A stretch of 64,000 nucleotides of DNA from Adhaeretor mobilis (GTDB taxonomy: Bacteria; Planctomycetota; Planctomycetia; Pirellulales; Lacipirellulaceae), in contig NZ_CP036263.1 in the NCBI RefSeq assembly GCF_007741515.1, forward strand, positions 2,171,501 through 2,235,500, written 5' to 3'. The position numbers and the translations under genes are program-made. The stretch's first letter is position 1. The number at the start of each line of letters is the position of its first letter. Shown here in pieces: positions 46,893-56,319 of this stretch. A model generated the notes under the pieces. The model ran no database searches. It saw nothing but the letters and a program-made list of their open reading frames with translations, and was not told where the DNA came from.

Positions 46893-47618
46893 ATGCCGAT
46901 TAATGTAATCTGCCCTAAATGTCATACACGCTTCAAGGTAGGCGATCAGCACGCTGGCAAGACGGGGGCATGCCCCAAGTGCAAAGGCCCCATCGAAATC
47001 CCTGCGGCCGGTGATGAGGTGATCATCCATGCGCCGGAGCTCGAAGCGGGCGCCAAGGATTCCAAAGGTCGCTCGGTTCTCAAGCCGATCGCTCGTACCG
47101 AGACGAAGCTCGGCATGAATATGCTAGTGGTGATCATCGGCACCGTAGTGATGACTCTCGCCATCGCACTGCTCGCCCGCTTTAGCGACCTGGGCGAGAT
47201 GACTATCTACGTGCTCACTGCCGGGGCGATTCTGCTTGGGCCACCGATCGCGTACGCAGGCTACTCATTCCTGAAGGACGATGAACTAGGCAGCTACGAA
47301 GGCTCCGCACTCTACATCCGCTGTCTATCGTGCGGCTTGGTTTACGCATTACTGTGGGGCGTGTTCATTTTTGTGGGCGGTCAAATCTTTGACGAAGATT
47401 CTTGGCAGACAGGGCTAGAGATGGTGCCCCTGGTGGGGCTGACCGTGCCTATTATGCTCATGGGTACATTCGCCGCGTTTGTGTGTTTCGATCTCGAACC
47501 CTTTTCAGCCTTCTTTCACTACGCCCTCTACATAGTGGCAACCGCGCTGCTGCGGCTCATTATGGGGTTAACTCTGTTGCCTGGTATGGACTGGCCAAGT
47601 GGCATCTTGGGCTCATGA
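46893..47618 (+). CDS. Zinc-ribbon multi-pass membrane protein
   Basis: This 241-aa protein begins with a zinc-ribbon or MJ0042-like finger (VICPKCHTRF, then GACPKCKGPI) and has about five membrane segments (such as MLVVIIGTVVMTLAIALLA). Function is unknown; many planctomycete membrane proteins start with this finger. Its stop overlaps the next ATG (ATGA), so it is coupled to the HD phosphohydrolase. Confidence 0.8.
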   Translation: MPINVICPKCHTRFKVGDQHAGKTGACPKCKGPIEIPAAGDEVIIHAPELEAGAKDSKGRSVLKPIARTETKLGMNMLVVIIGTVVMTLAIALLARFSDLGEMTIYVLTAGAILLGPPIAYAGYSFLKDDELGSYEGSALYIRCLSCGLVYALLWGVFIFVGGQIFDEDSWQTGLEMVPLVGLTVPIMLMGTFAAFVCFDLEPFSAFFHYALYIVATALLRLIMGLTLLPGMDWPSGILGS

Positions 47619-48940
47619 ACGGCATCGATAAGATCCCGGAGGTTGTTGCGCTGCGGGGCGGAAGCAGCGTCATTCGTATTCCGCCCGAGACCGATGTGCC
47701 TGTCACACCACGCGTGCAACGCTTAATCGACACGGCACCTTTCCGCCGCTTGGCTTCGATCAGTCAGTTGGGTCTAGTAGGGCACGTTTACCCAGCTGCC
47801 CGGCATTCGCGATTCGAGCACTCCCTTGGCGTGTATCGCACGGCGTTGCAATTTCTTGACCGTCTGTGCCGCGACGAGCGTTTTTGCAAAGTGGTCGATG
47901 AGCCGATGGCAGAGCGTTTTCTGGTTGCCGCATTGTTGCACGACCTTGGACACTGGCCGTTTTGCCATCCGATTGAGGATATCGGACTGAAGAACCTGCC
48001 CAGCCATGAAGAAGCAGCGGCTACGCAATTGGAAGAAGCCGGTCTCACAAAGGCACTCAAAGAAGACTGGGGAATCAGCCCGGGCGAGATTCTGCATCTA
48101 CTCAGCGGCAAGCCACGAAACGCGGCCGAGCGGACGGTAGGTAGTATGCTCAGCGGGCCGATTGACGTGGACAAGATCGACTACCTGCGCCGCGACAGCC
48201 TGCACGCGGGCGTGCCCTACGGGCAGAACTTCGACTCGCGACGGCTGATGCAAAGCCTGTGTATGAACGAGTCAGGCGAGAAAATCGCGATTTCCACGAA
48301 AGGGAAAACCGCTGCCGAGATGATGGTCTTTGCCCGCTATGTGATGTTCAGCGAGGTCTACTGGCACCATGCAGTACGTTCCGCCACTGCGATGTTGCAA
48401 CGCGGGTACTACGAGGCCCGTGAACACGCCGCCCTGAAAAGCATGCTCACCCTGACCGACAGTTCCATGACTGATGCACTGCTGGCCGCGACGGCTGGCA
48501 CGCCGAGCGAGGCGCTCATCGACGGCCTCTTCGGCCCCCAACGCCGTCTCTATAAGCGGGTCGCTCAATATAGCTCGTTCGATTCCCCCGAGCTATTTCA
48601 GAAAATTGCGCACCAGCCGTTCAGTGAGTTGGTGAAGTCTTCACAGCGATTGGCTGAGCGGCTTAGCAGCAAGCTGGGTTGCACGATCGAGCCGCACGAG
48701 TTGTTGATTGACGCTCCTCCGGTTGAGTTAGAGGTGCAGTTCGAAATGGAAGTCTTCGATGCGAAGTCAAATTCCTACCGGCGGTTAGGAGATATTTCGC
48801 CGGTCGTAAGGACGCTGGCGAAGGAGCAGTTCGATGATCACGTGAAAATGGTACGGCTGTTTGTTCATCCGCGGTTGGCGGAGGAGGTACGTGGCTGTGG
48901 GGATTTGCCGGAAATCCTGGGCGAGGTGGTGGAAGGTTAG
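47615..48940 (+). CDS. HD-domain phosphohydrolase
   Basis: This 441-aa member of the dNTPase-like HD superfamily has metal ligands in HSRFEHSLGVYR and LLHDLGHWPFCHPIED, and GPIDVDKIDYLRRDS. It starts RIPPETDVPVTPRVQRLIDT with FRRLASISQLG, the typical opening of this group. ATG at 47615 overlaps the previous stop by 4 bp; the frame is open to 47402, but that part overlaps the membrane-protein gene. It may hydrolyse a nucleotide; the substrate is unproven. Confidence 0.9.
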   Translation: MNGIDKIPEVVALRGGSSVIRIPPETDVPVTPRVQRLIDTAPFRRLASISQLGLVGHVYPAARHSRFEHSLGVYRTALQFLDRLCRDERFCKVVDEPMAERFLVAALLHDLGHWPFCHPIEDIGLKNLPSHEEAAATQLEEAGLTKALKEDWGISPGEILHLLSGKPRNAAERTVGSMLSGPIDVDKIDYLRRDSLHAGVPYGQNFDSRRLMQSLCMNESGEKIAISTKGKTAAEMMVFARYVMFSEVYWHHAVRSATAMLQRGYYEAREHAALKSMLTLTDSSMTDALLAATAGTPSEALIDGLFGPQRRLYKRVAQYSSFDSPELFQKIAHQPFSELVKSSQRLAERLSSKLGCTIEPHELLIDAPPVELEVQFEMEVFDAKSNSYRRLGDISPVVRTLAKEQFDDHVKMVRLFVHPRLAEEVRGCGDLPEILGEVVEG

Positions 48941-48985
48941 CGTGAATGAATGCGAATACAATCTGCGAATTTCAGGAGAACCGAA

Positions 48986-49978
48986 ATGACCAATTACTGC
49001 ATACCTAGTTATCCCTTTTGGTGCCTGCTATTAGGCTCGGCAGTTCTAAGCCTCGGTTGTGGCCCCAAGGGGGAAACGGTTGCTCAGAAAGTCGTTCAGC
49101 CGGTCAACCCCGACCATTTCATTGCCGATAGCCTGATCGAGCCTATCAAGAAGGAAATGCGAACGCTTAGCGACGGCAGCAAAGCCGAGTGCTACGTCGT
49201 TACGACGAAGGCTGTTCCCTCGGATCACGAGATCGGCCCGTGGGCGCCCAAGCATGTGACCGACGGCAAGGAAAAGGGTGGCATTTGGATCAAGGACGGC
49301 CATGTCTACGATGTCTCTGGCGAATTCGTTGCTCACTTGGACGAGCTCTATGACGACCCGCAGTGGAATCTCGTGCGCGAAGATGGCAGTATCAAAGTCA
49401 CCGACACCAAAGAAGCGTTTGATTTGGCCGCGCGACCCAACGTTGATCCTCGCTACCACAATCACGCTGTCGAGTGTCCCCCTGATGTTGTTGGGTGGAA
49501 GAGCAACCATAACGTTTACGTCATTCCTGTGAATCCCGTTTATCGGTCGATCGCGACCGATCCCCATCGAGTCGGCGACGGACATGGTCCTGTGGGGGTA
49601 GCGTTCAACGGCGTCAAGTACGATCCGCCAGCGCCCATTCACATGATCATCAAAGCTCACACGATCGCCCCGTTTGATCATTCAGGCGGACACGTCAATC
49701 CGCACGCCGGATATCACTACCATGCGGCCACTGGCAAAACCAAAGAGATCGAGCAAGCAGACGGTCACGCGCCGTTGATCGGCTACGCTTTGGACGGCTT
49801 TGGCATTTATGCCCACTTGGACGAAGACGAGAAAGAGCCCAAAGGCTTGGACGAGTGCAGCGGGCACTACGATGACGTTCGCGGTTACCACTATCACGTG
49901 AGCGCAGCAGGGAACAACCAGATCATCGGCGCTTTTCGCGGCATCGCTGGCTCAGCAAGCGTCGTCGAGCCTAAGTGA
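48986..49978 (+). CDS. YHYH-domain exported protein
   Basis: This 330-aa protein has an N-terminal leader ending LSLGCGPKG, a possible lipoprotein site. The YHYH domain contains HVNPHAGYHYHAATGKT, DGHAPLIGYALDGFGIY and DVRGYHYHVSA. AGGAG precedes ATG 48986; the frame is open from 48950. The YHYH domain is common in planctomycetes and is thought to bind metal through its His pairs. Function unknown. Confidence 0.85.
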   Translation: MTNYCIPSYPFWCLLLGSAVLSLGCGPKGETVAQKVVQPVNPDHFIADSLIEPIKKEMRTLSDGSKAECYVVTTKAVPSDHEIGPWAPKHVTDGKEKGGIWIKDGHVYDVSGEFVAHLDELYDDPQWNLVREDGSIKVTDTKEAFDLAARPNVDPRYHNHAVECPPDVVGWKSNHNVYVIPVNPVYRSIATDPHRVGDGHGPVGVAFNGVKYDPPAPIHMIIKAHTIAPFDHSGGHVNPHAGYHYHAATGKTKEIEQADGHAPLIGYALDGFGIYAHLDEDEKEPKGLDECSGHYDDVRGYHYHVSAAGNNQIIGAFRGIAGSASVVEPK

Positions 49979-50216
49979 GCAGGCTAGCTGCTAGAGTGCC
50001 ACTGCTGGCTTGCCCCAACAGTGGCACACGCGAGACCCGTCGGTAGGCCTTGCCGGAACTCGTTTCGCCCATTCCAGCCACATCTCCAACAACCGCCCGT
50101 CAACTTTTTGCTAGCATTTCACATGTTAATCTGGAGTGACTGCGCAAAGCGTGCCGATGTCTTCTTTTAGTCAAGGCGAGCGTCCTTGATGGTTACGCGA
50201 CGGATTTGCGTCTCCG

Positions 50217-50981
50217 ATGGATTGTCCCACTGCTGTTGCTCCCAGGGACTTGGTGAGCAAGGCGTATCCGCGAGACATCGCCAAACTTCCTCCCCCGGCT
50301 ATGCAACTCGCCAGACTGGGCGAAACACCGATGATGACCTCCCCGACGCATTACCTGCTCTTCTCCGAAGCGAGTCGAGATGAACAAGACGTAGCCATTT
50401 GGAGGTTTGTCCTTCAGGACGTGCTGACCAATCGACGCTTCTCCGCCAATGGGGTCGAGTCTACGGCTTGTCCTGAGAGACTTGAGCTGTTAGCCGTCGT
50501 GCGAGCCTTAGAATCGCTCGACGGCCCTGCCAGAGTGACACTAGTCACTAAGAGCCGCTACGTGAGCCGAGGCCTCAAGCGAGGCCTGCCCCAATGGCGA
50601 GAGCGGCAGTGGAAGTGGGAACGCTTCGGTAAGCTGCGCCCGGTGCGCGACGACGACTTGTGGCGGCGAGTGGACGGTGCCCTCAAGTTCCATGACATGG
50701 ATTGCCGACTTTGGCAGTTCGGCACTGCATTCGATGCGGCGGGTGAACAGGCCCCAGAACAGGCCGCTACAACCAGCACTGAGACGACAGCCAAGACGCC
50801 CCAATACAAGATCGCCGCGAGCGTCGCTGGAGAAGTCCCGGTACGAAATCGCAGGACTCGGCGTCAGAGGCGGATCGACTCGCCTCATAGCCCAGGACTC
50901 GTGGTGGCTGCTAAAGAGCGATTGCGAAGGGCCTCGGAGAGCCTCGGATCAATCGCAACCTCAAGCATGGCAGCGAATTAG
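50217..50981 (+). CDS. RNase HI-like protein with substituted catalytic residues
   Basis: This protein of up to 254 aa has an RNase H fold between about residues 44 and 165. The first strand has YLLFSEAS where RNase HI has YxDGS. ERLELLAVVRALESL keeps the second Glu, and VTLVTKSRYVSRGL replaces the third Asp (TDSxYV) by Lys. WRERQWKWERFGKLRPVRDDDLWRRVD keeps the handle-like region. The start is uncertain; internal ATGs at about 50301 or 50331 are possible. The last 80 residues are a basic, low-complexity tail. It probably binds RNA-DNA hybrids without cutting. Confidence 0.75.
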   Translation: MDCPTAVAPRDLVSKAYPRDIAKLPPPAMQLARLGETPMMTSPTHYLLFSEASRDEQDVAIWRFVLQDVLTNRRFSANGVESTACPERLELLAVVRALESLDGPARVTLVTKSRYVSRGLKRGLPQWRERQWKWERFGKLRPVRDDDLWRRVDGALKFHDMDCRLWQFGTAFDAAGEQAPEQAATTSTETTAKTPQYKIAASVAGEVPVRNRRTRRQRRIDSPHSPGLVVAAKERLRRASESLGSIATSSMAAN

Positions 50982-51099
50982 GGAATATTCAAGCCAATAC
51001 ACTTCAGGAGCTCGGTGCGGGCGTTTTGTCCCTCCGAGCCGATTTTCAGCAGCATTGACGCTGCTTTTCCAGTACAACAAGCATTCAGGATAAGTCGTC

Positions 51100-53337
51100 G
51101 TGCATACTCAAGTTGACGTTAGCGCTCTCGGATCAGTGATTCACGGGTACAACGCGAATCCGCACGCCGTGTTGGGGCCTCACGAGGTCACCGAGGGAGG
51201 ACGGCAGGCCCTGGCGGTACGAACCTTCCAACCCGATGCCCAGCAGATGTGGCTGGTCGATCCCCACGAGGGCTGCTCGCAGCCTATGCGGCGCATCCAT
51301 CCCGCGGGGATTTTCGAGGCAATAACCTCGCCAGAAATCAACAATCAAGCACTTGGACTCAATTACCAACTCAAAGCTATGAAGAATTCCGGCAAACAAG
51401 AGACCTCGCACGACCCCTACGCGTTCCCGCCCCTGCTCACGGATTACGATCTGTACCTGTTGGGCGAAGGTCGCCACTGGCAGAGTTACGACAAACTTGG
51501 TGCCCATCTGCGCGAAATAGACGGCGTCAAAGGCGTGAACTTCGCCGTCTGGGCCCCGAATGCCGAGAGTATCAGCATCATCGGCGAGTTCAACGACTGG
51601 GACCGCCGCAAGCATGCCATGCGGAAGCATATCCCCACGGGCGTCTGGGAGCTATTCCTGCCGGGTGTCGATGTGGGGCTGCTTTACAAGTACTCGCTCA
51701 AGAACAATGGGAACATCCTGGAGAAGTGCGACCCCTACGGCTTTGCCGCAGAAGTTCCGCCCCGCACAGCCAATATCGTCACATCGCTCGACGACTACCA
51801 ATGGGGTGACAAGGAGTGGATCGACACGCGTGCCGAAGGTGCCAACGCTCTCGACGCGCCACAGTCGATCTACGAAGTTCACTTAGGCAGTTGGCGAAAG
51901 AATCACGAGGGCACAGGCAATGGCGACGGCCAGTGGATGAACTACCGCGACCTAGCCCACCAGTTGGTTGACTACTGCAAAGAGTTGGGCTACACGCATC
52001 TTGAGTTGATGCCCATTAGCGAGCACCCATTTACGGGTAGTTGGGGTTATCAAACGGTCGGCTACTATGCCGCCACCAGTCGCTATGGCACGCCTGAAGA
52101 CTTCATGTACTTTGTCGATCACTGCCATCAGAATGGCATCGGCGTGCTCATCGACTGGGTTCCTGCTCACTTTCCAAAAGATGGCCACGGGCTAGCAAAT
52201 TTCGATGGCACGGCCCTCTACGAGCATGCCGACCCACGCCAGGGCGAGCATCCTGACTGGGGCACCAAGGTATTCAACTACGGACGCAACGAGGTCCGCA
52301 ACTTCCTGACCTCCAATGCACTGTTTTGGCTCGACAAGTACCACATCGATGGGCTGCGTGTGGATGCGGTCGCCTCGATGCTCTACCTCGACTACAGCCG
52401 AGAAGATGGTGATTGGGTCCCGAACCAATACGGCGGCCGCGAGAACCTGGAAGCGATTTCGCTGCTCAAGGAATTCAACGAGCAGTGTCACTTGCAGCAT
52501 CCGGGCACGCTGACCATTGCCGAGGAATCAACTGCCTGGGGTGGCGTCTCGCGACCGACCTACGTGGGTGGATTGGGCTTTAGCCTCAAGTGGAACATGG
52601 GCTGGATGAACGACACGCTGCAATTCATGCGGCACGAGCCAATCCACCGCCAGTACCATCACGACGAGCTAACCTTCTCGTTGATCTACGCCTTCACGGA
52701 AAACTTCACTCTGCCGTTCTCGCATGACGAAGTGGTCCACGGCAAGGGCTCGATGCTCGACCAAATGCCTGGCGATCTCTGGCAACGTTTTGCGAACCTG
52801 CGATTGTTGTACGGCTACCAGTGGACGCATCCCGGCAAGAAGCTGATGTTCATGGGCGGCGAGATTGCCCAGTGGGAGGAGTGGGACTGCAACAGTGAGC
52901 TGCAATGGGACCTCTTGGAGTGGGAAACCCATCAGGGCGTGCAGAAGCTCGTGGGCGATTTGAACCGGGTGTATCGTGAGGAAAAGTCGCTGCACGAAGT
53001 CGATTTCGAGCACACTGGCTTCGAATGGCTCGACAGTCATAATCATGCCGACAGCATCTTGGCCTACGTGCGGCGTGCGAAGGACCCCAACGATTTCACC
53101 GTCGTAATCCACAACTTCACGCCTGTGGTGCGAGAGAATTATCGCATTGGTGTTCCCTCAGGCGGATGGTATCGTGAGATTCTCAATACCGACTCAGCGT
53201 ACTACGGCGGCAGCAACGTGGGCAACTACCCAGGTGTGACCGCCGACGACATGGAAAGCCACAGCCGACCATTCTCGCTAGAACTAACACTGCCGCCGCT
53301 CTCGACGATCGTCTTGAAGCCTGATAATCAGGGGTAG
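51100..53337 (+). CDS. glgB: 1,4-alpha-glucan branching enzyme
   Basis: This 745-aa GH13 enzyme introduces alpha-1,6 branches into glycogen. It has an N-terminal CBM48 domain ([21 protein letters not shown]), the nucleophile Asp in [19 protein letters not shown], the acid Glu in [15 protein letters not shown] and the His-Asp in [13 protein letters not shown]. The length is typical. A GTG start with AGGA upstream is chosen. No other glycogen gene is in the window. Confidence 0.97.
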   Translation: MHTQVDVSALGSVIHGYNANPHAVLGPHEVTEGGRQALAVRTFQPDAQQMWLVDPHEGCSQPMRRIHPAGIFEAITSPEINNQALGLNYQLKAMKNSGKQETSHDPYAFPPLLTDYDLYLLGEGRHWQSYDKLGAHLREIDGVKGVNFAVWAPNAESISIIGEFNDWDRRKHAMRKHIPTGVWELFLPGVDVGLLYKYSLKNNGNILEKCDPYGFAAEVPPRTANIVTSLDDYQWGDKEWIDTRAEGANALDAPQSIYEVHLGSWRKNHEGTGNGDGQWMNYRDLAHQLVDYCKELGYTHLELMPISEHPFTGSWGYQTVGYYAATSRYGTPEDFMYFVDHCHQNGIGVLIDWVPAHFPKDGHGLANFDGTALYEHADPRQGEHPDWGTKVFNYGRNEVRNFLTSNALFWLDKYHIDGLRVDAVASMLYLDYSREDGDWVPNQYGGRENLEAISLLKEFNEQCHLQHPGTLTIAEESTAWGGVSRPTYVGGLGFSLKWNMGWMNDTLQFMRHEPIHRQYHHDELTFSLIYAFTENFTLPFSHDEVVHGKGSMLDQMPGDLWQRFANLRLLYGYQWTHPGKKLMFMGGEIAQWEEWDCNSELQWDLLEWETHQGVQKLVGDLNRVYREEKSLHEVDFEHTGFEWLDSHNHADSILAYVRRAKDPNDFTVVIHNFTPVVRENYRIGVPSGGWYREILNTDSAYYGGSNVGNYPGVTADDMESHSRPFSLELTLPPLSTIVLKPDNQG

Positions 53338-53346
53338 GCGATGGGG

Positions 53347-53426
53347 CCGTTAGCCGACGACCTTGGTCGCCGCGGGTGATCCAACCTGTTGGGGACTCCA
53401 CGTCGAGCAAGCTCGGCGGCTAACGG
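53347..53426. repeat. Nested palindromic element (CCGTTAGCC type)
   Basis: The outer arms CCGTTAGCC and GGCTAACGG enclose two smaller hairpins, GACCttGGTC and CGAGCaaGCTCG. It lies between convergent glgB and the foldase gene. It looks like a dispersed repetitive palindrome of planctomycetes and may also act as a bidirectional stop. Confidence 0.6.
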
Positions 53427-53474
53427 TGACGTTGCACGTGTGGCTCGTTTCCCGGCAAAGTATGAGTTTTTCTG

Positions 53475-55841
53475 CTACTCGCGTTCGTTCGCCTGTTCCA
53501 TCCACTCTTCGTTGAATTCGAACCCGATGCGTTCTTTGATTCGCTCTTGAACACTACTGGTGAACTTTTGGCGATCGGCCTGCAGCATGGAGTTCTGGCC
53601 CAACCAGCTATTTGCTTCGATCAGGTACATACTGCGAAGCTGGTCTTGGGTTCGCTCACGGCCGTGGATCTTAACCACGTACGCTGCTGAGTGGTCGTGA
53701 TTCATCGTGGCAGCGGCTTTTTCGTCTTTTAACGAGAAGACGGTTTCCATGAACTCTTCACCGGCGTTCTCGATGCCCGGTACCTCGCTAATCACCGGGG
53801 GGCGTCTACCGGCCGTGTTGGGCTGGAATGTCAACCACGCGAACGGGTCGGTGGTTTCTACGGCAATCTTCTTAGAGTCAAAGAACTCGAAGAAAGTTTC
53901 TTCCGACTTCTCGTAAGCTGCGGCCAATTCGTCGGCTTTAGCCTCGGCCAGTTTCATTGCCTCGTTGCGTTTCCAGGCATCTAGGACCTCTTCACGAACG
54001 TCTGCGAATACGGGTTCCTCGCGTAGTTCTTCCTCGACGCGTACCACGAGGTAGAAGTTGCTATACATTGGCTGGCTGGTTTGCTCGCTCGTCATGATCG
54101 GCTCGTAGAGATCCGAGCCATTGAAAGCAAACAGGGCTACCGGGCGTTGCTCGCCAGACACCTCACGACTAGGTCCGACCAGCGTATTCTCTGCCAGCTC
54201 GGCCTGGGTCATCATGGCGAGCTTCTCGAACTCAAGGTCGTACTTTTCACCTAGCGGCTTCATGTTTTTCAGAAGCGATGGAACCTCGGGCGGGTCTTCG
54301 CCTTTTTCTTCAGCGGTCACTCGGGCAATGCCGTAGGAAATGAATTGATTGGAGAGCTCTTGCTCCGCATTCTCCATGGCGGTTTGCACCGCCTCCGCTG
54401 CTTTGACACCAGCTAGATATTCGCGAATTTCGTTTCGCAGTTTATTGTCGAGTGCCACATATTCCGTGGGTCCATAGCGGCCGTCGCCCTGTTCAGTGTC
54501 GCCCTCTGTGGTTTCAACGTCGTCGCTAACTTCTTCAGTTTCCGAGGTATCAGAGCCTGATTCCACGGTTGTCTCTTCGACTACTTCCTCTTCCTCCTCC
54601 TCTTCTTCGCTCACGGATTCATCAGTAGCAGTCTCTATGGTTTCTGTGACTGTCTCCTCGGCTTCGGACTCGTCTGTGACCGTTTCGCCGGAAGTCGTTT
54701 CCTCAGATACGGTTGTGGTCTCTTCGGCGTCTGACTCCTCTTCAATTTCTTCAGATTCTTCCGCTTCAGATTCCTCGGACACACTCTCTGGCTTGTCTTC
54801 GCCGTCGCTATCGGCTTCGTCTACATTAGGCATGGCGACATCTTCTTCGGAAGCTTCGTCTTCGGAAGAGTCCTCAGAGGTTTCCTCTTCTTCGTCGTCG
54901 CTGCCTGCGGGCTTCACAAATTGCAAGTCTTTGTTGTCCTCGTAGAACTTTTCGACATCTTTGTCGGAAACTTCGTCCAGGAACTTTTTACGCCAATCCA
55001 CGGGGCTCGCTTTGAGCGTATGCAGGCGCACCCGCGGTGCGGAGGCGAAGCCCGGCTCGCGGGCTGGCATGATGCGGCCCTGCACCGAGTCGCGTACATT
55101 GGAGTTGCGATCCTTGTACTGCTCGAAGTAATCCTTCAATTGACGATCAGTCGGCTCCGGCACATCGGCCAGAAAGTCCTCAATTGGCAGGACAGCAGCT
55201 TGTACGGAGACTTGCTCGTTCACCCGCCGCCAATTGTCCCAGCGATCTACTGGCAGCATGACGAGCGAGGGATCTTCGTAGCTCTTACGGAAATGGTAGC
55301 TGAGAAGTAACTTTTGCAACGTGGAGTACACCACTTTTTCTGTAGTCCGCCCGCGCCCACGGCCTAGGCTTTCGAAGATTTCCTTAATGCGATCGCTGTC
55401 CGCACGACCACGACTCCAATGCTGGATATACTGCGTGACCATACCGGGGGTGACCGAGAGTCCTGCTTTCTGAGCCACTTCACTCATCACTTCCAAATCA
55501 ATAGCCTGCCCCTGCATTTGGATGGCGGGCATGCCCTCGACGTTCATTAGAAATATCGGTTGAGGCGGAGACTGTTGTTCTTCAACTTCCGTGGTGGTGA
55601 AGTAGACGCGACGCAGGAATTCGTTGGTGATATTTCGTTGCTCGACGAGGTTTTGCAGCCTGTTTTCATCGATGCTGCCCTCATCCCAAGTGGCCACCAC
55701 CTGGTTTGTCGCACCTCGCCCACCGCTCGAACCGCTACCGTCTAGCGCGCTGGCGAACACAAAAATAATCATGCAAAGCACGGCCGCGATGGCCATAAAA
55801 ACCTTCTGGTGCTTGCGGAAAATACCAAACGAGCTCGCCAT
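53475..55841 (-). CDS. PpiC/SurA-type foldase with acidic insert
   Basis: This 788-aa protein is anchored by an N-terminal membrane helix (FMAIAAVLCMIIFVFASAL). The following SurA/PpiD-like region (WDEGSIDENRLQNLVEQRN) and the C-terminal parts (FLVVRVEEELREEPVFADVREEVLDAWKRNEAM in pieces) suit an exported peptidyl-prolyl isomerase or chaperone. About residues 313-450 are an almost purely Glu/Ser/Asp/Thr stretch. No intact parvulin motif is obvious, so chaperone activity is more likely than isomerase activity. Confidence 0.75.
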   Translation of the reverse strand: MASSFGIFRKHQKVFMAIAAVLCMIIFVFASALDGSGSSGGRGATNQVVATWDEGSIDENRLQNLVEQRNITNEFLRRVYFTTTEVEEQQSPPQPIFLMNVEGMPAIQMQGQAIDLEVMSEVAQKAGLSVTPGMVTQYIQHWSRGRADSDRIKEIFESLGRGRGRTTEKVVYSTLQKLLLSYHFRKSYEDPSLVMLPVDRWDNWRRVNEQVSVQAAVLPIEDFLADVPEPTDRQLKDYFEQYKDRNSNVRDSVQGRIMPAREPGFASAPRVRLHTLKASPVDWRKKFLDEVSDKDVEKFYEDNKDLQFVKPAGSDDEEEETSEDSSEDEASEEDVAMPNVDEADSDGEDKPESVSEESEAEESEEIEEESDAEETTTVSEETTSGETVTDESEAEETVTETIETATDESVSEEEEEEEEVVEETTVESGSDTSETEEVSDDVETTEGDTEQGDGRYGPTEYVALDNKLRNEIREYLAGVKAAEAVQTAMENAEQELSNQFISYGIARVTAEEKGEDPPEVPSLLKNMKPLGEKYDLEFEKLAMMTQAELAENTLVGPSREVSGEQRPVALFAFNGSDLYEPIMTSEQTSQPMYSNFYLVVRVEEELREEPVFADVREEVLDAWKRNEAMKLAEAKADELAAAYEKSEETFFEFFDSKKIAVETTDPFAWLTFQPNTAGRRPPVISEVPGIENAGEEFMETVFSLKDEKAAATMNHDHSAAYVVKIHGRERTQDQLRSMYLIEANSWLGQNSMLQADRQKFTSSVQERIKERIGFEFNEEWMEQANERE

Positions 55842-56319
55842 GTGAGCATCCTAATTTGAAAAATCTGGTCGGGCGAAGGGTTGACAATTCGCACCGCAGC
55901 TAAGTATTGATTGATCAGTCCGGTTTACGATGCAAGCTTGCTCATAGAGCTGGCTTAGCTTGGTGCCGGTAATCGCGTGATTCTAGGTGAGATTGACGTA
56001 AATGCAATCCCAATCAGTAGTGTGGGCGATTTCAGAAGTCTCGAATAGTGGCTTCTAGGTCCAATTTGGTGCCTCGATAGTTGCTCGCACGAGCACTGTT
56101 GGCCTGAAAGGCATCGCGATTCGATTGTGAGCGAACGCTCATATGGTTTAGACCGATGACGCAAGCTAGGGTGACTTCCCTCACGAAAGCAGCCCTGCCA
56201 ATCAGATAATACTGAGAGCAGCCAGATAACAGATAACACAAACATGGGCAGCAAACTAAGCCAACGCAGAACATAGCAGAGCACTCCCTAAGACCCTCAG
56301 CACACCCCTCCCAATAGTT
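55842..56319. other. Divergent intergenic region
   Basis: This 478-bp stretch separates the foldase gene and topA, which point away from each other. No gene is supported; the promoters of both must lie here, but none stands out. Confidence 0.35.

Noticed and set aside
54496..54945. Ser/Val-rich 149-aa plus-strand frame
   Set aside because: Mirror of the Glu/Ser-rich codons of the foldase insert.
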